From the NCBI GenBank assembly GCA_002347725.1, contig DDXA01000001.1, forward strand, positions 1-64,000: DNA of 64,000 nucleotides. Reading direction: 5' to 3'. Shown piece by piece: positions 33,546-41,973 of this stretch. A program made the translations under genes and the position numbers. The stretch is from Actinobacteria bacterium UBA2272 (lineage in GTDB: Bacteria; Actinomycetota; Coriobacteriia; Anaerosomatales; Anaerosomataceae). The stretch's first letter is position 1; every line of letters begins with the position of its first letter. The notes under the pieces are model-generated. The model saw only the letters and a list, made by a program, of their open reading frames with translations, had not been told where the DNA came from and did no database searches.

Positions 33546-34639
33546 GCACGGCACCTACCGAGACCACCCGCCGCATCGGATCCCGGGGCCGCGACTACGG
33601 CTACTCGAACGCACGGATCCGGGGTATGCGATCGCGTCTGCTCAAGCAGGCGTTCTTCGACGATCTCATGACGGCACCCGATATCGGCGCGGTCATCCAT
33701 AAGATCATGGACACCGAGTACGGTCCGGATCTGGAGGATCGCATCCTGCATGGGCGCACGGCGACACAGGTGGACGAAGCGCTCAAAGACAACATGGTGC
33801 GGACGTTCGCCAAAGTGATGAGTGTCTCGAACGACGAGGCGCGGCGGTTGCTCACCACGCTGCTTGGCAGATGGGACCTGTTCAACATCAAGACAATCAT
33901 CCGCGGCAAGCATATGAGCTTCCCGGATGAGGTCATCATCGACAGTCTCATCACGGTCGGGCAGCTGACGCAGGTGGATGCCGAGGAGTTGGCGAAGCAG
34001 GAGAGCGTGAAGAGCGTCGTCGACACTCTTGCGACCTGGGGGTTGCCGTTCGCGGTCCCGCTTCGCGAAGTGCTGCCGGACTACAACGAGAACGCGGACC
34101 TTTCGGTCCTCGAGCTCGCGCTGGACCGCTACTACTATGAGTGGGCGGTCAGGCGGCTGAAGGGCAGGCGTGCGAACAACCGGTTGGCCAGGACGTTCCT
34201 GAGCATCCAGGTGGACACGCTCAATCTGCTCACGTGTCTGAGGCTGCTGAGTTCGGACCTGCCGCCGGAGGATGTACTGCGGTTCTTCCTCCCCGGTGGT
34301 GATCGTGTGACCGAGGAGTTGTTCGCCAGTCTCTCGGCGATGTCCGATGTCGACGAGGTGTTCCAGAGGCTCAAGCGCACGCCGTTCGGATCGATTCTCG
34401 AGCAGGTCGCGATCACGTACATCGAGAAGGGCTCGATCTCAGTATTCGAGCGTGCGCTGGAAGACTATCTCTTCCGGAAGGCGTTCGCCACGAGCAAGGG
34501 CGATCCCCTCGGGATCGGTATCTCGATCAGCTACCTGTGGGCGAAGGCCAACGAGGTCACGAACATGCGCATCGTCGTGAAGGGCATCGCGGTCGGCATG
34601 CCGGTGGAGCGAATGAGGGAGGAGCTCATCGTTGTATAA
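33542..34639 (+). CDS. atpC: V-type ATPase subunit C
   Basis: Funnel-shaped subunit (d-type) that connects the central shaft to the rotor ring. From ATG at 33542 it is 365 residues, starting MSTAPTETTRRIGSRGRDYG with YSNARIRGMRSRLL, and is largely alpha-helical with family motifs such as DLFNIKTIIRGK and GISISYLWAKANEVTNMRIV near the C-terminus. It overlaps subunit E by 4 bp and subunit F by 8 bp, so translation is probably coupled. Confidence 0.92.
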   Translation: MSTAPTETTRRIGSRGRDYGYSNARIRGMRSRLLKQAFFDDLMTAPDIGAVIHKIMDTEYGPDLEDRILHGRTATQVDEALKDNMVRTFAKVMSVSNDEARRLLTTLLGRWDLFNIKTIIRGKHMSFPDEVIIDSLITVGQLTQVDAEELAKQESVKSVVDTLATWGLPFAVPLREVLPDYNENADLSVLELALDRYYYEWAVRRLKGRRANNRLARTFLSIQVDTLNLLTCLRLLSSDLPPEDVLRFFLPGGDRVTEELFASLSAMSDVDEVFQRLKRTPFGSILEQVAITYIEKGSISVFERALEDYLFRKAFATSKGDPLGIGISISYLWAKANEVTNMRIVVKGIAVGMPVERMREELIVV

Positions 34640-34964
34640 GCTCATCGTCCTCACCGATCCCGACAACGCTGACGGCTTCGGCCTTGCCGGCGTCGACGTG
34701 GTTGTGGCCGAGTCGCCGGAAGATGCTCGCCGGAAGCTCTCGGGACTCATCGACGACGATGAGAGCGGGATCGTCGCCGTGAACGAGGCGTTCATGGCGG
34801 ACATCGACGAGCGGACGCAGCAGAAGATCAACCAGACGTATCGGCCGATTGTGATCTCTTTGCCGATACGCGAGAAACTGGCTACAGATGAAGACCATCG
34901 GGCGTACCTATCGCGCCTGATCAGACGTGCAATCGGATTCGACATTACGCTGAGGCGAGGCTGA
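34632..34964 (+). CDS. atpF: V-type ATPase subunit F
   Basis: Central-shaft subunit, 110 residues with a Rossmann-like fold: MYKLIVLTDPDNADGFGLAG, DESGIVAVNEAFM and a C-terminal helix. TTG start inside the end of subunit C; TGA overlaps the ATG of subunit A. Start choice follows the family N-terminus. Confidence 0.91.
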   Translation: MYKLIVLTDPDNADGFGLAGVDVVVAESPEDARRKLSGLIDDDESGIVAVNEAFMADIDERTQQKINQTYRPIVISLPIREKLATDEDHRAYLSRLIRRAIGFDITLRRG

Positions 34965-36718
34965 TGATTGTCGGAACGCTTTCAAAGATAACCGGTCCTG
35001 TCGTCGTCGCAGACGGCATGACGGGGACCAAGATGTACGACGTCGTCCGGGTCGGCGATGCCGGCCTCATGGGCGAGGTCATCAGGCTCGAAGGCGAGCT
35101 CGCCACGATCCAGGTCTACGAGGACACCTCGGGACTGCTGATCGGCGAGCCGGTCGAGTCGACGGAGGGACCGCTCAAGCTGGAGCTCGGTCCCGGACTT
35201 CTGTCGTCGATCTATGATGGCATCCAGCGGCCGCTTCCGGTCATCGCCGAGGACACCGGGAGCGACTTCATCGCTCGCGGTACCGTGGCAAGCGCACTCG
35301 ATCGGAAGAAGCTATGGGAGTACACGCCTGTGGCCGAGGTGGGCCAGCAGGTCTCCGCGGGCGACGTGATCGGAACGACGCCCGAGGGTGCGACGGTACT
35401 CCATCGCATCATGGTGCCGCCTAGTGTGAAAGGGACTATCGCCAAGATGGCTCCCGCCGGTTCGTACACGATCGACGAGGTCATGGCCGTGCTTGAAGAC
35501 GGCACGGAGATCAAGATGAGCCAGTGGTGGCCGGTTCGGTACGGACGTCCGTACAAGCGCAAGCTGGACCCGACCACCCCGTTCATGACCGGCATGCGCA
35601 TTCTCGACACGTTCTTCCCGGTCGCGCTTGGCGGGAACGCCATCATTCCGGGCGGCTTCGGTACCGGTAAGACGGTCACCCAGCAGTCGCTCGCGAAGTG
35701 GGCCGACGTCGACATCATCGTCTACGTTGGTTGCGGTGAGCGCGGCAACGAGATGACCGAGGTGCTCGCCGAGTTCCCCGAACTCGACGATCCGCGCACG
35801 GGCCACAAGCTCATGGACCGTACCGTTCTCGTTGCCAACACCTCGAACATGCCGGTTGCGGCGCGCGAGGCATCCATCTACACGGGTGTCACACTCGCCG
35901 AGTACTACCGCGACATGGGCTACAGTGTCGCGATGATGGCCGACTCGACCTCCCGCTGGGGCGAGGCGCTCCGCGAGGTCTCCGGCCGTCTCGAGGAGAT
36001 GCCGGGTGAGGAGGGCTACCCCGCCTACCTCGCCACACGCCTTGCGAGCTTCTACGAGCGCTCCGGCCGCTGCGAAGCGCTGGGTGATGGCGATCGTGTC
36101 GGCTCCGTGACTATGGTCGGCGCCGTCTCACCTCCCGGTGGCGATATGTCCGAGCCGATGACGCAGAACTCGTTGCGCGTGACGGGTGCCTTCTGGGCGC
36201 TCGACACGTCGCTCGCGCATCGCCGGCACTTCCCGGCCATCTCCTGGACCAAGTCGTACACGCTGTACCTCGGCCAGGTCCAGGACTGGTTCGAGACCGA
36301 GGTCGCCGATGACTGGCGTGCCGTGCGTGAGCGCGCGATGTTCATCCTTCAGAAGGAGACCGAGCTTCAGGAGATCGTGCAGCTGGTCGGTCCGGATGCG
36401 CTTCCCGAGACGGAGAAGATCATCCTTGAGGTCGCCCGTATGATCCGCGAGGACTTCTTGCAGCAGTTCGCCTTCGACGCTGTCGATGCGTACTGTCCGC
36501 CGCAGAAGTCGTACTGGATCCTGAAGACGATCCTTGCGTTCAACGACGGCGCGACGCAGGCGATGTCGCGAGGTGTGTCGCTCCGGCAGGTGCTTCAGAT
36601 GCCCGCGCGAGACGAGATCTCGACTCTCAAGACCACGCCGCACGATGAGGCGCTCGAACGGATGCCCGAGCTGGTACAAGAGATCAGCGAACAGATCTCC
36701 GGAATCGAGGTGTTGTAG
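34964..36718 (+). CDS. atpA: V-type ATPase catalytic subunit A
   Basis: Nucleotide-hydrolysing subunit of the A3B3 head. The 584 residues have the P-loop GGFGTGKTVTQQSLAKW near residue 230, preceded by the extra non-homologous region, then GERGNEMTEVLAEFPELDDP, NTSNMPVAAREASIYTG and MMADSTSRWGEALREVSGRL, all diagnostic of A/V-type A subunits. The chain starts MIVGTLSKITGPVVVADGMT. Confidence 0.97.
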   Translation: MIVGTLSKITGPVVVADGMTGTKMYDVVRVGDAGLMGEVIRLEGELATIQVYEDTSGLLIGEPVESTEGPLKLELGPGLLSSIYDGIQRPLPVIAEDTGSDFIARGTVASALDRKKLWEYTPVAEVGQQVSAGDVIGTTPEGATVLHRIMVPPSVKGTIAKMAPAGSYTIDEVMAVLEDGTEIKMSQWWPVRYGRPYKRKLDPTTPFMTGMRILDTFFPVALGGNAIIPGGFGTGKTVTQQSLAKWADVDIIVYVGCGERGNEMTEVLAEFPELDDPRTGHKLMDRTVLVANTSNMPVAAREASIYTGVTLAEYYRDMGYSVAMMADSTSRWGEALREVSGRLEEMPGEEGYPAYLATRLASFYERSGRCEALGDGDRVGSVTMVGAVSPPGGDMSEPMTQNSLRVTGAFWALDTSLAHRRHFPAISWTKSYTLYLGQVQDWFETEVADDWRAVRERAMFILQKETELQEIVQLVGPDALPETEKIILEVARMIREDFLQQFAFDAVDAYCPPQKSYWILKTILAFNDGATQAMSRGVSLRQVLQMPARDEISTLKTTPHDEALERMPELVQEISEQISGIEVL

Positions 36719-38149
36719 ATGACTGCGGAGGCAACACTCGACCGCTCGCTGCTTTCCACCGAGTACCGGACGCTGACGTACGTCACGGGTCCGCTCATCT
36801 TCGTGGAGAACGTCCACCACGTCGCGTACAACGAGATGGTCGCCGTTCTCATGCCTGACGGCAGCGAGCGCAGCGGCCAGGTTCTGGAGGTTTCGGGCAC
36901 GACCGCCGTCATCCAGGTGTTCGAGGGAACGCAGGGCATCGACATCGACATCACGAGGGTGCGCTTCCTCGAAGAGGTCGCCAAGATCGACGTCGCCCCC
37001 GAGCTGCTCGGACGCATCCTGAACGGCACCGGTCGTCCGATCGACGGTGGCGCGCCGATCATGCCGGAGAAGCGCCTCGACATCACCGGTTCACCGATCA
37101 ACCCGTACCGTCGCGCGCAACCGGCCGACTTCATCGAGACCGGCATCTCGGCCATCGATGGTCTCAACACGCTCGTGCGTGGCCAGAAGCTTCCGATCTT
37201 CTCCGGTTCGGGTCTGCCGGCCAACGAGCTTGCCGCGCAGATCATCCGCCAGGCGCGAGTGAAGTCTGGCGAGGAGTTCGCCATCGTGTTCGGCGCGATG
37301 GGCATCACGCACCGAGAAGCGGCGTACTTCATGAACCAGTTCGAGTCCACCGGCGCTCTCGAGCGAGTCGTGTTCTTTCTGAACCTTGCCGACGACCCCA
37401 CGGTCGAGCGTCTGCTGACACCCAAGTGCGCACTGACGGTGGCCGAGTACCTCGCATTCGAGAAGGATCTCCAGGTGCTCGTCATCCTCTCGGACATGAC
37501 CAACTACTGTGAGGCGCTTCGTGAGGTCTCGACCGCTCGTGAAGAGGTCCCGGGTCGTCGTGGCTATCCCGGCTACATGTACACCGACCTTTCGACGATC
37601 TACGAGCGCGCCGGCCGCATCAAGGGCCAGAAGGGGTCGGTCACGCAGCTGCCGATCCTGACGATGCCCGACGACGACATCACACACCCGATCCCGGATC
37701 TTACCGGGTACATCACCGAGGGTCAGATCGTTCTGTCCCGTCACCTCCACCGCCGCGGCGTCTTCCCGCCGATCGACGTCCTGCCGTGCCTGTCGCGGCT
37801 CATGAACCTCGGCATCGGCGAGGACAAGACCCGCGACGACCACCGCGCGGTCGCCAACCAGCTCTACGCCGCGTACGCGCAGGGTCGTGACCTCCGGCGT
37901 CTCGTCGCCATCGTCGGTGAGGAAGCGCTTTCGGACACCGACCGGCGCTACCTGCACTTCGCCGACGAGTTCGAGCGTCAGATCATCGGCCAGGGTGACG
38001 TGGGCCGTTCGATCGAAGAGACCCTCGGGATCGGCTGGGAACTCATGAGCGGTCTGCCGCTGGGCGAACTCAAGCGAGTGCGTGACTTCATCGATCAGTA
38101 CCATCCCACCGCGGCTACCGAGAAGGCGGCCGAGACCGGCGACCTGTAA
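36719..38149 (+). CDS. atpB: V-type ATPase subunit B
   Basis: Non-catalytic nucleotide-binding-fold subunit of the A3B3 head. The 476 residues include LGRILNGTGRPIDGG, IDGLNTLVRGQKLPIFSGSG (degenerate P-loop), VFGAMGITHREAAYFMNQF and SDMTNYCEALREVSTAREEV. It starts directly after the subunit A stop. Length and motifs match bacterial/archaeal B subunits. Confidence 0.97.
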   Translation: MTAEATLDRSLLSTEYRTLTYVTGPLIFVENVHHVAYNEMVAVLMPDGSERSGQVLEVSGTTAVIQVFEGTQGIDIDITRVRFLEEVAKIDVAPELLGRILNGTGRPIDGGAPIMPEKRLDITGSPINPYRRAQPADFIETGISAIDGLNTLVRGQKLPIFSGSGLPANELAAQIIRQARVKSGEEFAIVFGAMGITHREAAYFMNQFESTGALERVVFFLNLADDPTVERLLTPKCALTVAEYLAFEKDLQVLVILSDMTNYCEALREVSTAREEVPGRRGYPGYMYTDLSTIYERAGRIKGQKGSVTQLPILTMPDDDITHPIPDLTGYITEGQIVLSRHLHRRGVFPPIDVLPCLSRLMNLGIGEDKTRDDHRAVANQLYAAYAQGRDLRRLVAIVGEEALSDTDRRYLHFADEFERQIIGQGDVGRSIEETLGIGWELMSGLPLGELKRVRDFIDQYHPTAATEKAAETGDL

Positions 38150-38183
38150 GACGCCGTGTCGGTTAGCGGCGAGGAGGTGAGAC

Positions 38184-38831
38184 GTGGAAGAGGTACGGCC
38201 AACCAGATCCGAGTTGCTGGAGCGCAAGCAGCAGATCACCTTAGCCGAGCAGGGCATGGACCTGCTCAAACAGAAGCGTGACGCGCTGCTCATCGAGTTC
38301 ATGTCCGTCATGGACGAGACGCTCAGGCTCTCGAGCGACTTGCAGCGCACGACCAACGAGGCACAGTACAGTCTCGCGATCGCCAAGGCGGTCGACGGCA
38401 CCGTGTCCGTGCGTTCTGCGGCATTCGCGACACGCGGTGAGATCACCATCGACATGACCGGTACGAAGATCATGGGTATCTCGGTGCCGGTCGTGACAAA
38501 GGGCGAGAGTCCGCTGCGCACGTCGTTCACCCGTGGCTACGCCATCACCAGCGTGTCGTCTCGAATCGATGAGACCGCCGACAAGTTCGAGCGTATCCTC
38601 GACGTCATCATCGAGTACGCCGACATCGAGACCCGTCTGAAGCGGCTCGGCGAAGAGATCCAGAAGACGAACCGGCGCGTGAACGCTCTCGAGCAGATCA
38701 CGGTGCCGCAGCTCAGGGAGCAGGTCGCTTACATACGTCAGGCGCTCGACGAGCGCGCGCGCGAGGATCTGTTCCGGCTGAAGAAGGTCAAGCGGAAGAT
38801 CGAGGCCAAGAAGGCAGCCCACGCTTCATAG
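38184..38831 (+). CDS. atpD: V-type ATPase central-shaft subunit D
   Basis: Rotating coiled-coil shaft inside the A3B3 head. The 215 residues have an N-terminal helix with PTRSELLERKQQITLAEQGM and LLKQKRDALLIEF, and a C-terminal helix with RRVNALEQITVPQLREQVAY, typical of the family. GTG start behind GAGGAGGTGA. It is the last gene of the operon and is followed by two strong hairpins. Confidence 0.95.
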   Translation: MEEVRPTRSELLERKQQITLAEQGMDLLKQKRDALLIEFMSVMDETLRLSSDLQRTTNEAQYSLAIAKAVDGTVSVRSAAFATRGEITIDMTGTKIMGISVPVVTKGESPLRTSFTRGYAITSVSSRIDETADKFERILDVIIEYADIETRLKRLGEEIQKTNRRVNALEQITVPQLREQVAYIRQALDERAREDLFRLKKVKRKIEAKKAAHAS

Positions 38832-38852
38832 GGTGTGCCTGACGTTCATACT

Positions 38853-38896
38853 GTGAGGCGGCGCTGCCTACCGGGGGGTACCAGGCGCCGCCTCAC
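38853..38896 (+). terminator. Terminator hairpin after the V-ATPase operon
   Basis: GTGAGGCGGCGC pairs exactly with GCGCCGCCTCAC across a 20-base loop, followed by CGCTGTTTTC, which includes a short T run. It begins 22 bp after the subunit D stop. Confidence 0.75.
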
Positions 38897-38923
38897 CGCT
38901 GTTTTCGGACGTGGTCCCGAACG

Positions 38924-38962
38924 CCAACAAGGGCGGCCGCGATGTGCGGCCGCCCTTGTTGG
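38924..38962. terminator. Perfect 17-bp inverted repeat between convergent genes
   Basis: CCAACAAGGGCGGCCGC pairs exactly with GCGGCCGCCCTTGTTGG around GATGT. It is the longest perfect stem in the window and lies between the V-ATPase operon (+) and the small minus-strand gene, so it can act as a bidirectional terminator for both. Confidence 0.75.
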
Positions 38963-38988
38963 GCCCTCAAGCACGCGGGTGTGGCAGC

Positions 38989-39330
38989 TCAGACGCTGCG
39001 TGCTCGTATGATGTCTCCGACCCGCTCGAGCGTCTCGACCGTGTTGTGCGGGTCGTGTCGCAACTCCCGCGCGATGGCGATGATGCTGACGACGTCTTCG
39101 GCAGAGAGCTTGCTGAAGTGCAGCTCTTCCCAGTCGGCACGCTTCTCGTACGCCCACAGCTCGCCGATCATCCAGCCGAGATCGGCCAGGTCGCGCTGAG
39201 TGAACATCCCCCAGCTTTCCCGGATGCCCTGGCGCAGCCTGTCCATGGCCCGCTCCACGGCTTTGGCCTTGCGGATCTGGAACGCCCGCATGCCGATGTC
39301 TTCGTCCCTGACGTCAGGGCGAGTGTTCAT
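38989..39330 (-). CDS. Small protein of unknown function
   Basis: A 113-residue soluble protein starting MNTRPDVRDEDIGMRAFQIR, then KAKAVERAMDRLRQGIRESW, GMFTQRDLADLGWMIGELWA and a C-terminal LSAEDVVSIIAIARELRHDP. It looks all-helical, with no cysteines, signal peptide or membrane segment. The start at 39330 is chosen because GGAGGTGAG lies just upstream on the minus strand; the frame is open further upstream without support. It is monocistronic and divergent from the nitroreductase. I do not recognise the family. Confidence 0.75.
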   Translation of the reverse strand: MNTRPDVRDEDIGMRAFQIRKAKAVERAMDRLRQGIRESWGMFTQRDLADLGWMIGELWAYEKRADWEELHFSKLSAEDVVSIIAIARELRHDPHNTVETLERVGDIIRARSV

Positions 39331-39477
39331 GAGCCTCACCTCCTGGTTGCTATGTTCGTCGCCGACGGTTCGGTATCCTGCACGGCTGCGCGGCCATCGT
39401 GCGCATGTCGCCGCTCGGGTAGAATGGGCGCGTGACGCATGCGCCGGGGCGCCGCCCCCTGTCTTCGGAAGGCCGGT

Positions 39478-39993
39478 ATGGAGTTCAGTGAGGTCGTAGC
39501 AAAGCGCCGAAGCGTGCGCCATTTCAACACCAGGCTGGCCGTTTCCGACGAAGACGTCAGCGCTCTGCTGCAGGCTGCAGTCTCGGCGCCGTCGGCGGGC
39601 AACATCCAACCCTGGCGCTTCTTCGTCGTGAGGAGCGCGGCGGCCCGCCAGCGTCTTGCCGCAGCGCTGCCACAGCGCTGGGCGGCGGCGGCGCCCGTCG
39701 TCATCGTGGTCGCGGTCGACCCTCGGCCATGCTCTGCGCGCTACGGTGATCGAGGGGAGTATCTGTACTCGATCCAGGACACTGCGGCCGCCGCAGCAAG
39801 TATCCTGCTGGCCGCGGTGGACCGAGGCCTTGCGTCGTGCTGGATCGGCGCGTTCGACGACCAGGCGGTCGCCGAGGCGATCGATATCTCATCGCCGATC
39901 ACACCGGTCGCGGTGCTGCCGGTGGGCTACTCCGCCGAGTCGGCGGGCAAACCCGCGAGGCGTCCGCTCGGCGAGGTAACGACCTGGCTGTGA
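39478..39993 (+). CDS. Nitroreductase family protein
   Basis: FMN-binding oxidoreductase fold of 171 residues. The start MEFSEVVAKRRSVRHFNTRL contains the RRSVR flavin-phosphate motif, followed by LLQAAVSAPSAGNIQPWRFF and, in the C-terminal half, SILLAAVDRGLASCWIGAFD. The substrate is unknown; such proteins reduce nitro or quinone compounds or serve as FMN reductases. GGAAGG precedes the ATG. The 147-bp divergent gap to the minus-strand gene shows no clear operator. Confidence 0.88.
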   Translation: MEFSEVVAKRRSVRHFNTRLAVSDEDVSALLQAAVSAPSAGNIQPWRFFVVRSAAARQRLAAALPQRWAAAAPVVIVVAVDPRPCSARYGDRGEYLYSIQDTAAAAASILLAAVDRGLASCWIGAFDDQAVAEAIDISSPITPVAVLPVGYSAESAGKPARRPLGEVTTWL

Positions 39994-40002
39994 GGGGGCC
40001 GC

Positions 40003-40671
40003 GTGGTCGAAGTGCGGTATGGATCCGGCGGCGACGCCGAGGGCCCGACCTTCGGCGGCCTCGACTCGCTTCGGGACCACATCGGCGACTGTCAGCGGTG
40101 TTCGTTGGCGCTCACGCGGACGACACTCGTCTTCGGTGTCGGCGACCCGCATGCCCGGCTCATGTTCGTGGGCGAGGCGCCGGGGCGCAACGAGGATCTG
40201 AAGGGCGAGCCGTTCGTGGGCGCGGCCGGCAAGCTACTCGACGGACTCCTCGAAGGAATCGGCCTTGCGCGGTCAGAGGTCTACATCGCCAACGTGCTCA
40301 AGTGCCGGCCACCGGGCAATCGGGACCCGCTCACCGAGGAGATCGAGACATGCACACCGTTCCTCACCGAGCAGATCAGGCTCATCGCCCCTTCCGTGAT
40401 CGGCACGCTCGGCAACTTCGCTACGCGCTACGTGCTGGGCACCGACCTGCCGATCAGTGCCGTGCGCGGACGGCTGTTCCGCATTGGCGGCCAGCGTGTC
40501 GTCCCGGTGTTCCACCCGGCCGCGGCGCTTTATGATCGCACCAAACACAACGTCCTCGTGGACGACTTCAAGCGCCTGCGATCGGTACTCGATAGCGCGG
40601 CGGTTTCAGACGCCGACTCCGGAGGTGCGGCGGATACCGACTTCGGGGGCGACCAGCCCTCGCTGTTCTGA
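40003..40671 (+). CDS. Uracil-DNA glycosylase, 4Fe-4S family (type 4/5)
   Basis: Removes uracil from DNA. The 222 residues carry four cysteines in the iron-sulfur pattern (Cys30-x2-Cys33 and Cys101, Cys117), the catalytic MFVGEAPGRNEDLKGEPFVG loop and VFHPAAALYDRTKHNVLVDD with the HPAA motif. GEAPG with FVG fits family 4. The start is GTG behind GGGGG. It is 10 bp upstream of tsaE and looks co-transcribed with the tsa genes. Confidence 0.92.
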   Translation: MVEVRYGSGGDAEGPTFGGLDSLRDHIGDCQRCSLALTRTTLVFGVGDPHARLMFVGEAPGRNEDLKGEPFVGAAGKLLDGLLEGIGLARSEVYIANVLKCRPPGNRDPLTEEIETCTPFLTEQIRLIAPSVIGTLGNFATRYVLGTDLPISAVRGRLFRIGGQRVVPVFHPAAALYDRTKHNVLVDDFKRLRSVLDSAAVSDADSGGAADTDFGGDQPSLF

Positions 40672-40681
40672 GAGCGGAGAC

Positions 40682-41167
40682 ATGACCGAGAGATTCACCA
40701 CATCAAGCGTCATGGAGACCGAACGGGCGGGCACCGTGCTCGCGGGGCTCGTCAGGCCGGGAGATGTCATCGCGCTTGCCGGCGACCTCGGCGCAGGCAA
40801 GACGCATCTTGTCCAGGGAGTGGCGCGCGGCCTTGGTGTGGACGGGCCGGTCACGAGCCCCACGTTCAACCTGCTCCTCGTGCACTCCGGCCGGCTGACG
40901 CTCTGCCACTTCGACCTGTACCGTCTCGAGCGCGAGGCGGACCTCGAGGAAATCGGCTTCTACGAGACGCTTGAAGGCGACGGAGTGTCCATGATCGAGT
41001 GGGGAGACCGGTTTCCGTCAGCGTTGCCTGCGGACCATCTTCTCGTCGTGATCCACCGGACGGGGATCGAGTCCCGGCGGTTCGATCTTCGGCCGACCGG
41101 TCCGCGCGGCGAGGCGATCGCCGTGGCGTGGTCTGCAGCATGTCGGGATGGGGGTGAGAGCCGATGA
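40682..41167 (+). CDS. tsaE: tRNA threonylcarbamoyladenosine biosynthesis ATPase TsaE
   Basis: ATPase that drives turnover of the TsaB-TsaD complex making t6A37 on ANN-decoding tRNAs. From ATG at 40682 it is 161 residues with Walker A GDLGAGKTH at 34-42, GPVTSPTFNLL and CHFDLYRLE, then IEWGDRFPSALP, all typical. It overlaps tsaB by 4 bp. Confidence 0.95.
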   Translation: MTERFTTSSVMETERAGTVLAGLVRPGDVIALAGDLGAGKTHLVQGVARGLGVDGPVTSPTFNLLLVHSGRLTLCHFDLYRLEREADLEEIGFYETLEGDGVSMIEWGDRFPSALPADHLLVVIHRTGIESRRFDLRPTGPRGEAIAVAWSAACRDGGESR

Positions 41168-41973
41168 GGCCGTTCCTCGCGCTCGATACCGCCACCGACC
41201 ACATCGCGGTCGCGATCGGCGATCTGGACCGTCCAGGGGCAGTCATCCAGGCGGACGACTTTCGAGCCCCTCGCGCGGCGAACACGGTCGTCTTGACCGC
41301 GGTCGAGCGGCTGGTCCGTGCCGAGGGTCTTGAGATGTGCGATATCGTGGCGGTCGTATCGGGGCGCGGACCGGGTTCGTTCACCGGCGTGCGCATCGGG
41401 GTCGCGACCGCCAAGGGCCTTGCCCACGGACTCGGCGTGTTCGCGTGTGGCGTCGGGACGCTGGATGCGGTTGCCTCACGGGTGATTGCAGACGGGCTCG
41501 TCGGCGTGGTCGGTGACGCGATGAGACAAGAGGTGTATCCGGCGCTCTTCCGCATTCGCGACGGGCGTGCCCGTCGGCTGACGTCCGACCGCGTGACGCG
41601 TCCCGAGCTTGCCGCTGCCGAGTGGGAGGCGCTCGGCGAGCCGCTGACGCTCACCGGGTGGGGGCTCACGAAGCATGGCGCGCTGTTCGGAGCCGTACTC
41701 GGAGATGATGTGCGCGTGGCCGAGCCCCATCTGTGGGTGCCCGACGGCGCGTCGTTGATCGCGGCCGCGTGGGCCGGTGAGGGATCCGGGTCGTTAGCCG
41801 CCCTGGCAGGGCTGGGCGCGGCCGAGGCGTTTCGTGCGGCGCACCCGGCCTCACTGCTGCCGGTCTACACCCGCCTGTCCGACGCCGAAGAGGCTGAACG
41901 GCGTGCCGGCGGCGGGGCGACGGGCATGGCCGCGGGCGGCGTGGCCGGTCCCGGGGGCGGGGGAGCGCCATGA
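41164..41973 (+). CDS. tsaB: tRNA threonylcarbamoyladenosine biosynthesis protein TsaB
   Basis: Non-catalytic ASKHA-fold partner of TsaD. The 269 residues start MRPFLALDTATDHIAVAIGD and contain SGRGPGSFTGVRIGVATAKG, the hallmark loop. The C-terminus is an extended Gly/Ala-rich tail (GGGATGMAAGGVAGPGGGGA) that looks unstructured. ATGA overlap with the next gene. Confidence 0.93.
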   Translation: MRPFLALDTATDHIAVAIGDLDRPGAVIQADDFRAPRAANTVVLTAVERLVRAEGLEMCDIVAVVSGRGPGSFTGVRIGVATAKGLAHGLGVFACGVGTLDAVASRVIADGLVGVVGDAMRQEVYPALFRIRDGRARRLTSDRVTRPELAAAEWEALGEPLTLTGWGLTKHGALFGAVLGDDVRVAEPHLWVPDGASLIAAAWAGEGSGSLAALAGLGAAEAFRAAHPASLLPVYTRLSDAEEAERRAGGGATGMAAGGVAGPGGGGAP

